Below, one piece after another: positions 26,390 through 34,412 of a stretch of 38,039 nt of DNA. This DNA is from Hydrococcus rivularis NIES-593 (GTDB taxonomy: Bacteria; Cyanobacteriota; Cyanobacteriia; Cyanobacteriales; Microcystaceae). The notes under the pieces were generated by a model that did not search any database, was not told the origin of the DNA, and saw only the letters and a list, made by a program, of their open reading frames with translations. Both the position numbers and the translations under genes were made by a program. Numbering within the stretch: the stretch's first letter is position 1; every line of letters begins with the position of its first letter. The stretch is taken from positions 1-38,039 of the forward strand of contig NZ_MRCB01000021.1 of the NCBI RefSeq assembly GCF_001904635.1, in the 5' to 3' direction.

Positions 26390-26394
26390 TTTCT

Positions 26395-26949
26395 TTAACT
26401 CAGCGATCGCGATCTAGTCAGCCACCATTCCAACAACAAGGCTCGACATTGCAGACAAGTTAGAGATTTGAGCAAGGACTCAACACCTAAGTTGGTAATA
26501 GGATAAGTGCCTCCAATAAAGTTTGCAGGAATTTTAGCTGTAGAATGCAAGTCAGCGATGAATCCATAAAGCTTCTGATTGGAAAAGGAACTATTGACTG
26601 CCCATCCCTGACCATTTAAAGGGGTTATCTGAGCGATCTCTTCTGCTATAACCCCTAGTTCGCGTTGGAGAATAGTTGGCACTACCGCGATCGGCTGTTC
26701 TCCTTCGGGAAGTCTTCCGCCAGGAAAGTCCAAGGTTGCTTTGCCCAATCCGGGGCGGTAAGTTGGAGGGGGCAAAATTAGCTGGTGGCTTTGAATGGGT
26801 AAAATAATAACTGAATCAGCCTTTTCCACTCGCCAGTATTCTAGAATTTGTCCCTGTTGCGGCTCTTGAAGATGTTCGCCAATCAGAGTGAGCCAAGGAG
26901 AGCGAAGTTCGAGAAAGCGATCGCGAGTTTGCCAATCTGGGGAGTTCAT
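26395..26949 (-). CDS. NUDIX-like hydrolase with an altered Nudix box
   Basis: A 184-residue protein. The segment FPGGRLPEGEQ ... QRELGVIAEEI has the parts of a Nudix box, but the spacing between the first Glu and RE is four residues longer than GX5EX7RE. An upstream beta-strand region (EYWRVEKADSVIILPIQ) fits the ADP-ribose pyrophosphatase group. Substrate cannot be told. It follows the SCP2 gene by 38 bp and may be the last gene of that transcript. Confidence 0.65.
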   Translation of the reverse strand: MNSPDWQTRDRFLELRSPWLTLIGEHLQEPQQGQILEYWRVEKADSVIILPIQSHQLILPPPTYRPGLGKATLDFPGGRLPEGEQPIAVVPTILQRELGVIAEEIAQITPLNGQGWAVNSSFSNQKLYGFIADLHSTAKIPANFIGGTYPITNLGVESLLKSLTCLQCRALLLEWWLTRSRSLS

Positions 26950-26987
26950 TAGAGCTGATAATTTGTTGAGGTATTTAGAAAAATTCG

Positions 26988-27383
26988 TTAAACTCGTCCC
27001 ATAACGGCGAAGGATTTGAGAAATGGTCCAACCATGCGGGGATCCTTAATCATCGCACCATAATCGCCTACGGCAAACTTGAGTTTGCCCTGCATATAAG
27101 CCGCGCTTAAACTCATCATATTCAAACCATTCTTGAGCCACTTTTCCCAATCTTTGAGATCGGCCCTCAAATCCCAGTTCAGTTCTTGTCCTTCATAGAT
27201 ACCGGCTTCTACTGCTCGACCTTCCTTGACGATGAGAATTCCTTTGGGTTTATCCTCTCTTTTGAAGCCATAGGCGATCGCGGAATTAAAATTAATTTTA
27301 GCTAGCGCATCCGCTAATTCCGGTTCGGCATTCCATTGGTCTTTGTATGCCTGCATCCATTCGGGGGAAAATAATTCTGCCAT
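26988..27383 (-). CDS. SCP2 sterol-binding-domain protein
   Basis: A 131-residue single-domain protein with the SCP2 pattern: NFNSAIAYGFKREDKPKGIL, then NWDLRADLKDWEKWLKNGLN and GKLKFAVGDYGAMIKDPRM. SCP2 folds bind lipids or other hydrophobic ligands. It starts 5 bp after the DUF3122 gene and is surely co-transcribed. In an operon with an RND adaptor, a hydrophobic ligand carrier is a reasonable but untested role. Confidence 0.8.
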   Translation of the reverse strand: MAELFSPEWMQAYKDQWNAEPELADALAKINFNSAIAYGFKREDKPKGILIVKEGRAVEAGIYEGQELNWDLRADLKDWEKWLKNGLNMMSLSAAYMQGKLKFAVGDYGAMIKDPRMVGPFLKSFAVMGRV

Positions 27384-27388
27384 CGTTT

Positions 27389-27934
27389 CTATCCTTGGTT
27401 AATGTTTTCATTTCGTGACTGGGCTGCAAGAGTTTGCCATTCGAGCGTCACTTCGGCAGGAATTGAAAGATCGATCGCGCGATCGTCATTCATGACGAGA
27501 GATAAATGAACCGCTCCTGCTGTTGGTAATCGAGGCAATATATTTTTAAAGTCGTATTGACCGACATTAGGGGCGGGTGCTTTTTGGGCAAACAGATCTT
27601 CAGCTGCCAATATTTCTCCCTGGTTGGTTGTAATTTTCAACGGTTGAGGATGGGCAAATGCTGCCTTACCGGGAAACCCAACCAATCGCAAATTGACGGT
27701 CGTCGAACCATCGGCTTTAACCCGTTTAAATAGCACCACCTGCCAAGCATTTCCCTTTTCATCTCGCAATGTATGTCGAGATTGCTGTAATATTTGTCCG
27801 GGGGCTTCTTCCATCTGACGAATAGCAGCCGCAGCAGGTGAAACTGAGAAGGTTCCTAGCCCCAATAACAGCAGTAGAACTAAAGCGCCTAGCAATACCA
27901 ACCACGAGAAAATCTGTCGAATGCGACACCCCAT
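27389..27934 (-). CDS. DUF3122 family secreted protein
   Basis: A 181-residue protein with an N-terminal hydrophobic segment (about 10-38, LVLLGALVLLLLLGLG, ending SPAAAA), either a signal peptide or an anchor. The mature domain begins IRQMEEAPGQILQQSRHTLR, then GNAWQVVLFKR and LRLVGFPGKAAF, the pattern of cyanobacterial DUF3122. Its function is unknown. GGAGATATTT precedes the ATG. It is translationally close to SCP2. Confidence 0.75.
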   Translation of the reverse strand: MGCRIRQIFSWLVLLGALVLLLLLGLGTFSVSPAAAAIRQMEEAPGQILQQSRHTLRDEKGNAWQVVLFKRVKADGSTTVNLRLVGFPGKAAFAHPQPLKITTNQGEILAAEDLFAQKAPAPNVGQYDFKNILPRLPTAGAVHLSLVMNDDRAIDLSIPAEVTLEWQTLAAQSRNENINQG

Positions 27935-27943
27935 AAATATCTC

Positions 27944-28111
27944 CTATCTTTGCCTGCGACACCACATTGGCAAACTATTTTCATCTCGTAGAGTCAGAAC
28001 ATTATCGTCTTTGGTCACTTAAGAGGCAATCGGGGTTGCCATTTTAGCATCGGTAATGCTAGAGCCTTGAATTTCGGTGCGATCGCGATTAAGACAATAA
28101 TCCGTTTCATT
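27944..28111 (-). pseudogene. Collapsed small exported-protein gene within the operon
   Basis: A good ribosome site (AAGGAGG, 8 bases before ATG) starts a signal-like peptide MKRIIVLIAIA. Another frame then carries EIQGSSITDAKMATPIAS, a stop, and VTKDDNVLTLRDENSLPMW. The last block resembles the C-terminus of small cyanobacterial proteins ending ...LRDENGxPxW. A start plus a C-terminal piece in a different frame indicates an internally deleted, frameshifted gene. It fills the gap between the heme protein and DUF3122 genes. Confidence 0.5.
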
Positions 28112-28136
28112 TGGTTTTCCTCCTTAGTTTGGGCAG

Positions 28137-28745
28137 CTACTCGCTACTGAGAGCTTTTTGCAATCCCTCTCGAACGTCGGGGATAAATACTGCATACATC
28201 CCCCGCAAGTCGCCCACTTGAAAATCAAAAGCTAAATCTTGAGGGTATTTTTTTTGAATAAACTGGGGTCGAGAATTTTTTGCACCGTGACAGGCAAGGC
28301 AACTAGCTTCGACATTAATACGACGATAGTAGCGAGTTCCTTGTTGTCCGTTAATAGTTTCTCGCTCCCAAAAGCCCATTAATTCTGGGTTTTGTTCAAA
28401 CTTAGCTAGTGCCATTACCGAATGTAAGTTATCGGGGGCATGGGCGCTATTGCGATACTTTTTAGCAATTTGCTTGACTTGCCAGCCATTTTCTTGACTT
28501 AGCTGTTTTGCTCTCATGCCGACGGGTTGACAAACTTCTTTAAATGTCTGCAAGGTTGGTGCTTCCGGTTTTCCTTCCAAGGTTGAAGCTAAACCAGAAC
28601 GCATCGCATCGAGGGCTTCAATTTCCCGAACTGCTTTAGCTAGTTCTGTCGGATCGGTTTGGGCATTGGCAATGGTAGGATGCCAGCTAAATAGCAGCAA
28701 AGTTATGGTAATTGCTGTTAGGAGTCGATACAAAGATTTCCACAT
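28137..28745 (-). CDS. DUF3365 (Tll0287-like) periplasmic c-type heme protein
   Basis: A 202-residue protein with signal peptide (residues 1-28, cleavage after IANAQ region) and one c-type heme site CLACHG (C149, C152, H153). The flanking blocks KKYRNSAHAPDN and RYYRRINVEASC are typical of DUF3365. Such domains act as redox or gas sensors or as electron carriers. It lies 34 bp after the RND adaptor gene on the same strand. A redox role in the periplasm beside an SQR-linked operon is an inference. Confidence 0.85.
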   Translation of the reverse strand: MWKSLYRLLTAITITLLLFSWHPTIANAQTDPTELAKAVREIEALDAMRSGLASTLEGKPEAPTLQTFKEVCQPVGMRAKQLSQENGWQVKQIAKKYRNSAHAPDNLHSVMALAKFEQNPELMGFWERETINGQQGTRYYRRINVEASCLACHGAKNSRPQFIQKKYPQDLAFDFQVGDLRGMYAVFIPDVREGLQKALSSE

Positions 28746-28779
28746 AATCTATCCTAAATACAGTGAATAGAAGTGAAGG

Positions 28780-30123
28780 TTACTGAAGACTAACCAATGT
28801 TCCATCTGTGAGAGCGGGGCTAGGATTGAGAATGACGCGATCGCCTGCTTCTAATCCCCAATAGACTTCCACCTGTTCTCCATAAGTTGTCCCTGCGGTT
28901 AGGGTTTGAAACTGAGCTTTGCCGTCTACCACTTTGTATGCGCCAGTAATTCCCATGCGCTTGACGATCGCATTATTGGGAATCATCAAGGCTTGGCGAG
29001 CGCTGGTCGTCAATTGCAAGCGACCAAACATCCCCGGAATGATATCGGCATCCGATGCTAAAGCAATCTTAACGGTAAAGTTGCGCGAAGCAGGATCGGC
29101 TGCTGGGATAATTTGACTGACGCGACCGTTCACCGAACGATTGAGGGCATCTAACTCGATCTGCACTTGTTGACCGCGTTCGAGCCGACCGATGAGAGAT
29201 TCGGGGACGGCAACGCTAAAGCGGAGTCGATCGATATTCTCTAAGGTGACTAAAGCTTGTCCCGTACCCGCCATTGCGCCAACTTCGGCATGTTTGCGCG
29301 TCACTACCCCAGTAAAAGGAGCTGTCACAGTCCCATAATCGAGGTTTGCTAAGGTTTGTTCTACAGTCGCCTGGGCTTGTGCGACTCCTGCTTGGGATTG
29401 TTCGATCTGTGCTTGTGCCTGTCGGACTTGGGACTGGGCTTGGTCAACGCTTGCGATCGCTTGCTTGATTGCCGCTTGAATTTGACCAATTCTGGCTTCA
29501 ATCGTCGCTACGCGGGTATTAGCTTCATCTAGCTGGGATTGACTGACTACTCCTTCAGTTCGCAGCATCGCCATCCGCTTTTGGTGCAGTTTGGCATCGG
29601 CTAATTCTGCTTGAGCTTCTGTCAGGGTAGCTTGAGCTTCTCGAACGCGAGCTTCTGCTTGATTTTTTTGCGCTTGGGCAGTTAGGTAAGCCGACTGCGC
29701 CGCGCTGACAGCCGATCGCGCTTGAGAAATAGCAGCATTGCCTTGATTGCGCTGGGCTTGGATATCTCGTACATCTATGCGAGCAATCGGTTGACCGGCT
29801 TTGACTAAATCTCCTTCCTGTACCGGAAGTCGCTCGATCTGTCCCATGACGCGGCTAGTCAAAGTGACCGATTCTATTGCCTCGACAGTTCCCGTCAGAG
29901 TACGATCGCCCCGAACGGGCATTGGCTTAATAACGACTGTTTGCACCTTGATTGTCGGAGAAGTTGCGCTCGCTTTCGGGATTGGCTGACGACTGGTGGA
30001 GTTTGAGAATAACCACCATCCTACCCCTCCCGATAAGACAATGAGAGATGTCAATAAACCGATAACTTTTATATTAAGCCAGCTCTCAGGTAACTGAGGT
30101 TTCTCGATTGTAGAACTTTCCAT
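28780..30123 (-). CDS. RND efflux periplasmic adaptor (membrane fusion protein)
   Basis: A 447-residue HlyD/AcrA-type adaptor: an N-terminal membrane anchor (ISLTSLIVLSGGVGWWLF region, about 20-40), a biotinyl-lipoyl domain (VQEGDLVKAGQPIARID), a long Ala/Gln-rich coiled coil (about 130-260), and beta-barrel and membrane-proximal domains (TVTAPFTGVVTRKHAEVGAM, VAVPESLIGRLERGQQV). It links the inner-membrane pump to an outer channel. It is separated from the pump gene by four genes, a pseudogene and a MITE. Confidence 0.9.
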   Translation of the reverse strand: MESSTIEKPQLPESWLNIKVIGLLTSLIVLSGGVGWWLFSNSTSRQPIPKASATSPTIKVQTVVIKPMPVRGDRTLTGTVEAIESVTLTSRVMGQIERLPVQEGDLVKAGQPIARIDVRDIQAQRNQGNAAISQARSAVSAAQSAYLTAQAQKNQAEARVREAQATLTEAQAELADAKLHQKRMAMLRTEGVVSQSQLDEANTRVATIEARIGQIQAAIKQAIASVDQAQSQVRQAQAQIEQSQAGVAQAQATVEQTLANLDYGTVTAPFTGVVTRKHAEVGAMAGTGQALVTLENIDRLRFSVAVPESLIGRLERGQQVQIELDALNRSVNGRVSQIIPAADPASRNFTVKIALASDADIIPGMFGRLQLTTSARQALMIPNNAIVKRMGITGAYKVVDGKAQFQTLTAGTTYGEQVEVYWGLEAGDRVILNPSPALTDGTLVSLQ

Positions 30124-30259
30124 TATTTTCCTCCTAGTTGGGAATTCAGAAGCTTATACCAATTTCCTAAATCCTTGCTACAGATAGTCAGAGAGAGGAA
30201 AGTGAGAAGTGTGGGAGGAGAACCATGACAATTTGTAGCCAGATTTTAGGGAATTCATC

Positions 30260-30550
30260 TTAAAATTTTTCTCTACGAGCTTTAGCACACAAGTTCATCA
30301 AGTCTCGATCGATGACGCGATAATAGCGGCATACGCCTACTCGACGACAAGCCACGACCCCCGCTCTTTTGAGTAGGTGTAAGTGCTTGGAAACATTAGC
30401 TTGGCGCAGACCAGTCCGTCGGCAAATATCATTAACGTTATATTCTCCCTGGCAAATTGCCGATAGGATTTGCAATCTTGTCGGTTCGCTGAGAATTTTA
30501 AATCGCTCTGCTAGACTTTCAAATTCTTGGGGATTAAGCGTCATTTCCAT
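30260..30550 (-). CDS. ArsR-family transcriptional repressor, Cys-rich
   Basis: A 96-residue winged-helix regulator: RFKILSEPTRLQILSAI, then the recognition helix RQANVSKHLHLLKRAGVV and the wing GVCRYYRV. Cysteines are C33 (end of helix 2), C43, C68, C74 and C88 (C-terminal helix, DLMNLCAK). The metal motif ELCVCDL is absent. Cys in helix 2 and in the last helix is the arrangement of sulfide/persulfide sensors such as SqrR and BigR. I chose MEMTLNPQ as start; an upstream extension overlaps sqr. It follows sqr by 86 bp, so it is likely co-transcribed. Confidence 0.9.
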   Translation of the reverse strand: MEMTLNPQEFESLAERFKILSEPTRLQILSAICQGEYNVNDICRRTGLRQANVSKHLHLLKRAGVVACRRVGVCRYYRVIDRDLMNLCAKARREKF

Positions 30551-30636
30551 CTCGTTTTTGTGTCGATCGCTATTAGACAATATTGGTATCTCTGACAAAG
30601 TGCTTTTCTGGCTTTGCCATCTCACGGCAAAGTCCC

Positions 30637-31953
30637 TTACACCCGCCCGCCCGTCTTTTTCATTTCTAAGTTTTGTTCCCTTGAGGCTGACATCGGCTTG
30701 GTGAGAGATAATCCTAAAAGCCACAATCCCAAGCGCTCGAACCAGGGGATAGACATTCCTAAACGCATCTTGGCTAAGAAAAATTTCTCAAAAGCCGTCT
30801 TAATCCAACTCACCCACCAGCCCCGCGCCGCAAAAGCTCTGCGCCGCTTTCCCGTCACCGGATCGGGCAAAACGGGATTGGCAACAAAGAGAATCCCAGT
30901 ATCGCCAAAGTCCGCCATGCAAATGGCTTCTAGGGTAGGAGTTACCGGCGCTGCTTCAATTTCCCCTAACTCTCTGGCAAGATTGTAGGCAACTGCCATG
31001 CCCATCGATTCGGTCATCTGACCCGTTTTCGGAACGCCAATCGGAATTGGAGTCGATTCGGGAGGGGCAAGTTGCACAGTCACCCCCAAACTATAAATAG
31101 AAGGGAAAGCGGGATGTTGATAGGTCGGTAGGACTGGTAAAAAGCCTTTAGCATCAGTCAATCCCGGTACGTCCCGCAAGAACTTGGCTCCGCAGAAAGG
31201 TGGCAGTAGCATGGCGTATTTGAACGGTAACTGGCGACCGTCTGCTAGGCAGATTCTTTCCGCATCAATCTGAGTAATGGCAGCATTTTCAATCAATTCT
31301 ACGTTCCGTTCTTGCATTAATTCTGTCACCAGTTTCCCTGAGTTTGCCATCCCTCCAATGCCTAAGTGACCCGCATAGGGTTCTGGGGTAACAAAGGTAA
31401 TGGAAACGCGATCGCGCAATCTTTTTTGACGCAGTACGTAATCTGCTAGGAGAGCAAACTCGTAGGCGGGTCCCATACAGCTAGCCCCAGGCACGGCTCC
31501 CACGACTAAAGCCCCTGGATTTTGCTCGAATTTTTTCCAGGCTTCTCGCGCTAATAGGGCATGATGAGGATTGCAGACTGAGTGGGTATAACCGCCTTCG
31601 GATCCTAAACCAGGTATGGCATCGAGTTTGAGGGAGGCTCCCGTAGCAATAACGGCATAATCGTAATCAATTGTTTTATCTCCTACGGTTATCTGTTTGG
31701 CGTGAGGGTTGAGGGCTGCTACCTGTCCCAATACCCAATCGATCGACCGATTTTTAACCAGCTTTTCGACATTGAGTTGGATTTTTTCGAGGGATGTTAA
31801 GCCAAAAGCGACGTGAGGCAGCGAGGGAATAAAGGTAAATTCTGGCTTGTCGGAAATCAGGGTGATGCGATGCTGCTTCGGTAAGAGATGTCGCAGTTCG
31901 TAAGCTGTTGGCAATCCTCCTAGTCCCGCACCGATTACGATAATGTGAGCCAT
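30637..31953 (-). CDS. sqr: Sulfide:quinone oxidoreductase
   Basis: A 438-residue FAD protein: N-terminal GAGLGGLPTAYEL, YAVIATGASLK, and a C-terminal amphipathic segment for membrane quinone access (RGWWVSWIKTAFEKFFL). Cysteines C127, C159 (GASCMGPAYEF) and C345 (AICMADFG) match the three conserved positions of type I SQR near 128, 160 and 356, which oxidise sulfide. C235 and C254 are additional. It passes electrons from sulfide to plastoquinone. It is the first gene of a likely sqr-arsR-adaptor-heme protein operon, with a perfect palindrome 111 bp upstream. Confidence 0.85.
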   Translation of the reverse strand: MAHIIVIGAGLGGLPTAYELRHLLPKQHRITLISDKPEFTFIPSLPHVAFGLTSLEKIQLNVEKLVKNRSIDWVLGQVAALNPHAKQITVGDKTIDYDYAVIATGASLKLDAIPGLGSEGGYTHSVCNPHHALLAREAWKKFEQNPGALVVGAVPGASCMGPAYEFALLADYVLRQKRLRDRVSITFVTPEPYAGHLGIGGMANSGKLVTELMQERNVELIENAAITQIDAERICLADGRQLPFKYAMLLPPFCGAKFLRDVPGLTDAKGFLPVLPTYQHPAFPSIYSLGVTVQLAPPESTPIPIGVPKTGQMTESMGMAVAYNLARELGEIEAAPVTPTLEAICMADFGDTGILFVANPVLPDPVTGKRRRAFAARGWWVSWIKTAFEKFFLAKMRLGMSIPWFERLGLWLLGLSLTKPMSASREQNLEMKKTGGRV

Positions 31954-32064
31954 TGGTCTTTCTCCGATTTGTTAAATCTAGCGCAGGATAAGGAGCGAGG
32001 TTCTGCCATGCGATCGCCGTCTATTCCCACGCTGTTAGGGAAATTATTTTCTTTTAATCTTAAA

Positions 32065-32078
32065 TAACTAATTAGTTA
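32065..32078. promoter_or_regulatory. Candidate operator, site 4 (sqr), perfect palindrome
   Basis: TAACTAATTAGTTA is a perfect 14-bp inverted repeat, extending to 16 with flanking A/T (32064-32079). It lies 111 bp upstream of sqr in the gap between the exoD end and sqr. It is the best example of the box. Confidence 0.6.
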
Positions 32079-32173
32079 TAAAATAATAGTAAAATAAATC
32101 ACTCAATCTTTCAAGGGGATCTGCTGACTGCTTTACTATTTCGATTCAAGACAACTTGATAATTGAGAGAGTG

Positions 32174-32809
32174 TCAATAACTCATGACTGATTTCAGCCA
32201 AGTTTTGATTACGTCTAATAAACTGCTCCCCCCCCAAATGACGGCAATGATAATTGACGTGGAAAGAACGCCTGCCATTAAGCAGATCGCTAAACCGCCG
32301 AGACTGATAAAGCCATCATCTTCCTGTAAACCAAAGGCTGTGACAAAAATTCCCATTGCCGGTAAGGTATTGGTTCCAGGAATGGGAATCATCATAGAAA
32401 TGGACATCAGCGCGATCGCGATTCCTATTAGGACTCTACCAGTTAATGTAGTACAAACATAAGTCATGCGAGGACGAGTAATGGCTTCAATTCTTTTGAG
32501 CCAAGGAATCCCTGCTTTGACAATTTTCTGAGCGCTTTCCAACTTCATCGAGCCGTGCATCATCTTTTCAGGCAGCCAAGGCACTTTAGCACCTGCGATT
32601 AATTGAATGGCTAAAAGAAACATCAGAATCCCAAAAGGAATTGAGTAACCAGGTGCGGGAATCGGCAAGGCAGAAGGAAGAGAAAGAATAACAAATAAAA
32701 AGCCAAATATGCGTTCTCCTGCCAAGGTAAGGACTTCTACCAGTTTAATTTCACCTTGTCTTTCTTCTTCAAAAAAATAGCGCTGTAGTTCTACAGAAAG
32801 TTTAGCCAT
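32174..32809 (-). CDS. exoD: ExoD-family membrane protein
   Basis: A 211-residue protein of the exopolysaccharide synthesis ExoD family with about four hydrophobic segments. Family blocks: ALPIPAPGYSIPFG, PIPGTNTLPAMGIF and ALGLQEDDGF-like (FGLQEDDGFISLGG). The start MAKLSVELQ was chosen because the in-frame extension to 33022 is unlike the family. The 5' region 32810-33057 has no other gene. ExoD affects exopolysaccharide in rhizobia, but its biochemical role is unclear. Confidence 0.8.
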   Translation of the reverse strand: MAKLSVELQRYFFEEERQGEIKLVEVLTLAGERIFGFLFVILSLPSALPIPAPGYSIPFGILMFLLAIQLIAGAKVPWLPEKMMHGSMKLESAQKIVKAGIPWLKRIEAITRPRMTYVCTTLTGRVLIGIAIALMSISMMIPIPGTNTLPAMGIFVTAFGLQEDDGFISLGGLAICLMAGVLSTSIIIAVIWGGSSLLDVIKTWLKSVMSY

Positions 32810-33057
32810 TGTTATTAGAAAAGTTTTAATACGTCTAATGTAAATTAGAAAAAAGGCAGGAGAAGTAAAAAGATAAAAGTTACTGGCTTTTAAATTCCCA
32901 CTTCTCCTATGAATAGCACAAACTTGCCGATTCTGCTCACAACAGTTTTTGTGCTGATAGATAACCGATATTAACAGCAAACTCCAGGATACACCGATCG
33001 GAAACCCGAAGCCAAACCTCAAAGGAGTTTTGAGCCTCCTATTATAGGTTGAACAAA

Positions 33058-33071
33058 TTACTATTTAGTTA
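33058..33071. promoter_or_regulatory. Candidate operator, site 5 (small ORF/flavoprotein unit)
   Basis: TTACTATTTAGTTA matches the box at 11 of 12 half-site bases. It lies 35 bp before the ATG at 33107. Confidence 0.5.
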
Positions 33072-33106
33072 TAAAATTAATATAACTCTGAAGGGAGAGT
33101 AGTACT

Positions 33107-33292
33107 ATGATATCTACTTCAACTTCTGCGCGATCGCGCACTACTCATCTATCCCCGTTAGTGTTCTTTGACATCAAAGGCGTAGAAGTTCCTCTCAAGA
33201 ATGGGAAAACGATTGAATTTAGAGAGTTTGAATCAGCACAAACCCTCTTACCCAAGCTAATTAAGCTGCCGATCGCCAACCCTCGGATTTAA
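33107..33292 (+). CDS. Small hypothetical protein, possibly frameshifted
   Basis: A 61-residue protein with segment FFDIKGVEVPLKNGKTIEFR. The ATG has AGGGAGAGTAGT before it. Its stop overlaps an ATG (TAATG) that opens a 25-codon frame to 33369 (MEGVQLAQKEAFFNFTQGRI...). Restoring one base would join the two into a protein of about 86 residues, so a frameshift is likely. I do not recognise the family. It is the first gene after box 5, in line with the flavoprotein. Confidence 0.5.
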   Translation: MISTSTSARSRTTHLSPLVFFDIKGVEVPLKNGKTIEFREFESAQTLLPKLIKLPIANPRI

Positions 33293-33413
33293 TGGAGGGC
33301 GTACAACTAGCTCAGAAAGAAGCTTTTTTTAATTTCACTCAGGGACGCATTTTGTCTTTGGATTATTGAATTCAATTGCCTGGTTGTTCTCGCTCAAAAT
33401 AGACAAAAAAACG

Positions 33414-34412
33414 ATGGAACTCTCGAAGAAAAATCTCGCTCGAAACCTCGATCGCGTTTACGATGTCATTATTGTCGGTGGCGGTGCGGGCGGACTTTCT
33501 GCTGGCATTTATCTACAGCGATTCCGCCTCTCCAGTCTCATTCTCGATAAAGGCAAAGCTCGTTCCTTTTGGATGCAAGAATTACACAATTATCTAGGGT
33601 TGCCGCCAGATACCCCCGGTCGCGTGCTACTTAAGCGGGGTAAAGAACATTATCTCTCTCTCAATGGAGATTTTCTCAACGCTTACGTAGAAGAAGTTGT
33701 CGATGAAGGAGACACTTTTGCCGTGCGAGTTAAAGTCGGTCGCAATAATAGTATTTATCCAGTTTTTCGTTCTAAGTACCTGATTGCTGCCAGCGGCATC
33801 ATCGACTATCTACCGCCTTTAGAAGATATGCAGAATGTCTACCAGTATGCGGGTTATAACTTACACGTCTGCATGGTCTGCGATGGCTATGAAATGACTG
33901 ACAAGCAATGTGGTTTCTTTGCTGGTAGCGAAGCCAGTATTGAAGAGATGGTTTTCAACTTGAGTTGGTTTACGCCCTATATTACTGTCTTTACTCACGG
34001 ACTGTTTGAGGTTAGTGCCGGACTTCGCTCCCAGCTACAGGAACATGGCTATCGCCTGATAGAGACACCCATCAAGAAATTTTTGGGTCAAAAACATCAA
34101 ATGACGGGCGTAGAGTTGACGGATGGGTCGGTCGTCGAGTTGGAAACGGGTTTGATTTCGATGGGTTCTCGCTATCACAATACTTATCTCCAAAGAATAG
34201 ATTTGGAGTTAAAGGGTGGCAATCTCGTCACCGATAAGATGGGTCGAACTTCCCACCCTCGGATTTTTGCGATTGGCGATTTAAAGGTGGGGCTGAATCA
34301 GGTGGTGGTAGCGGCTGGCGACGGCGCTTTAGCCGCCACTCAGATTTGGCGAGACATTCGCCGCGAGAAAGGACCACGTCGGTGGGAAGAAAATCTCAAA
34401 GTCTCGGTTTAG
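33414..34412 (+). CDS. Thioredoxin-reductase-like flavoprotein disulfide oxidoreductase
   Basis: A 332-residue FAD protein: IIVGGGAGGLSAGIYL at the N-terminus, redox pair CMVC (C153, C156) in HVCMVCDGYEM, and the C-terminal FAD motif IFAIGDLKVGLNQVVVAAGDG. The NADPH-binding pair GxGxxA...HRRxxxR is not present: the equivalent segment reads FFAGSEASIEEM and no HRR follows. That pattern fits cyanobacterial ferredoxin- or flavin-dependent disulfide reductases (FFTR, DDOR) better than NADPH-dependent ones. The start MELSKKN is chosen over an upstream TTG. It converges with arsR2, overlapping by 4 bases. Confidence 0.75.
   Translation: MELSKKNLARNLDRVYDVIIVGGGAGGLSAGIYLQRFRLSSLILDKGKARSFWMQELHNYLGLPPDTPGRVLLKRGKEHYLSLNGDFLNAYVEEVVDEGDTFAVRVKVGRNNSIYPVFRSKYLIAASGIIDYLPPLEDMQNVYQYAGYNLHVCMVCDGYEMTDKQCGFFAGSEASIEEMVFNLSWFTPYITVFTHGLFEVSAGLRSQLQEHGYRLIETPIKKFLGQKHQMTGVELTDGSVVELETGLISMGSRYHNTYLQRIDLELKGGNLVTDKMGRTSHPRIFAIGDLKVGLNQVVVAAGDGALAATQIWRDIRREKGPRRWEENLKVSV

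Noticed and set aside
30150-30259. Another MITE copy starting TTATACCAATTT
   Set aside because: The similarity to the element ends is too short and no partner end is found.
32174-33022. Longer ExoD start giving 282 residues
   Set aside because: The extra N-terminal part has low similarity to ExoD and reads as translated promoter; MAKLSVELQ is the natural start.
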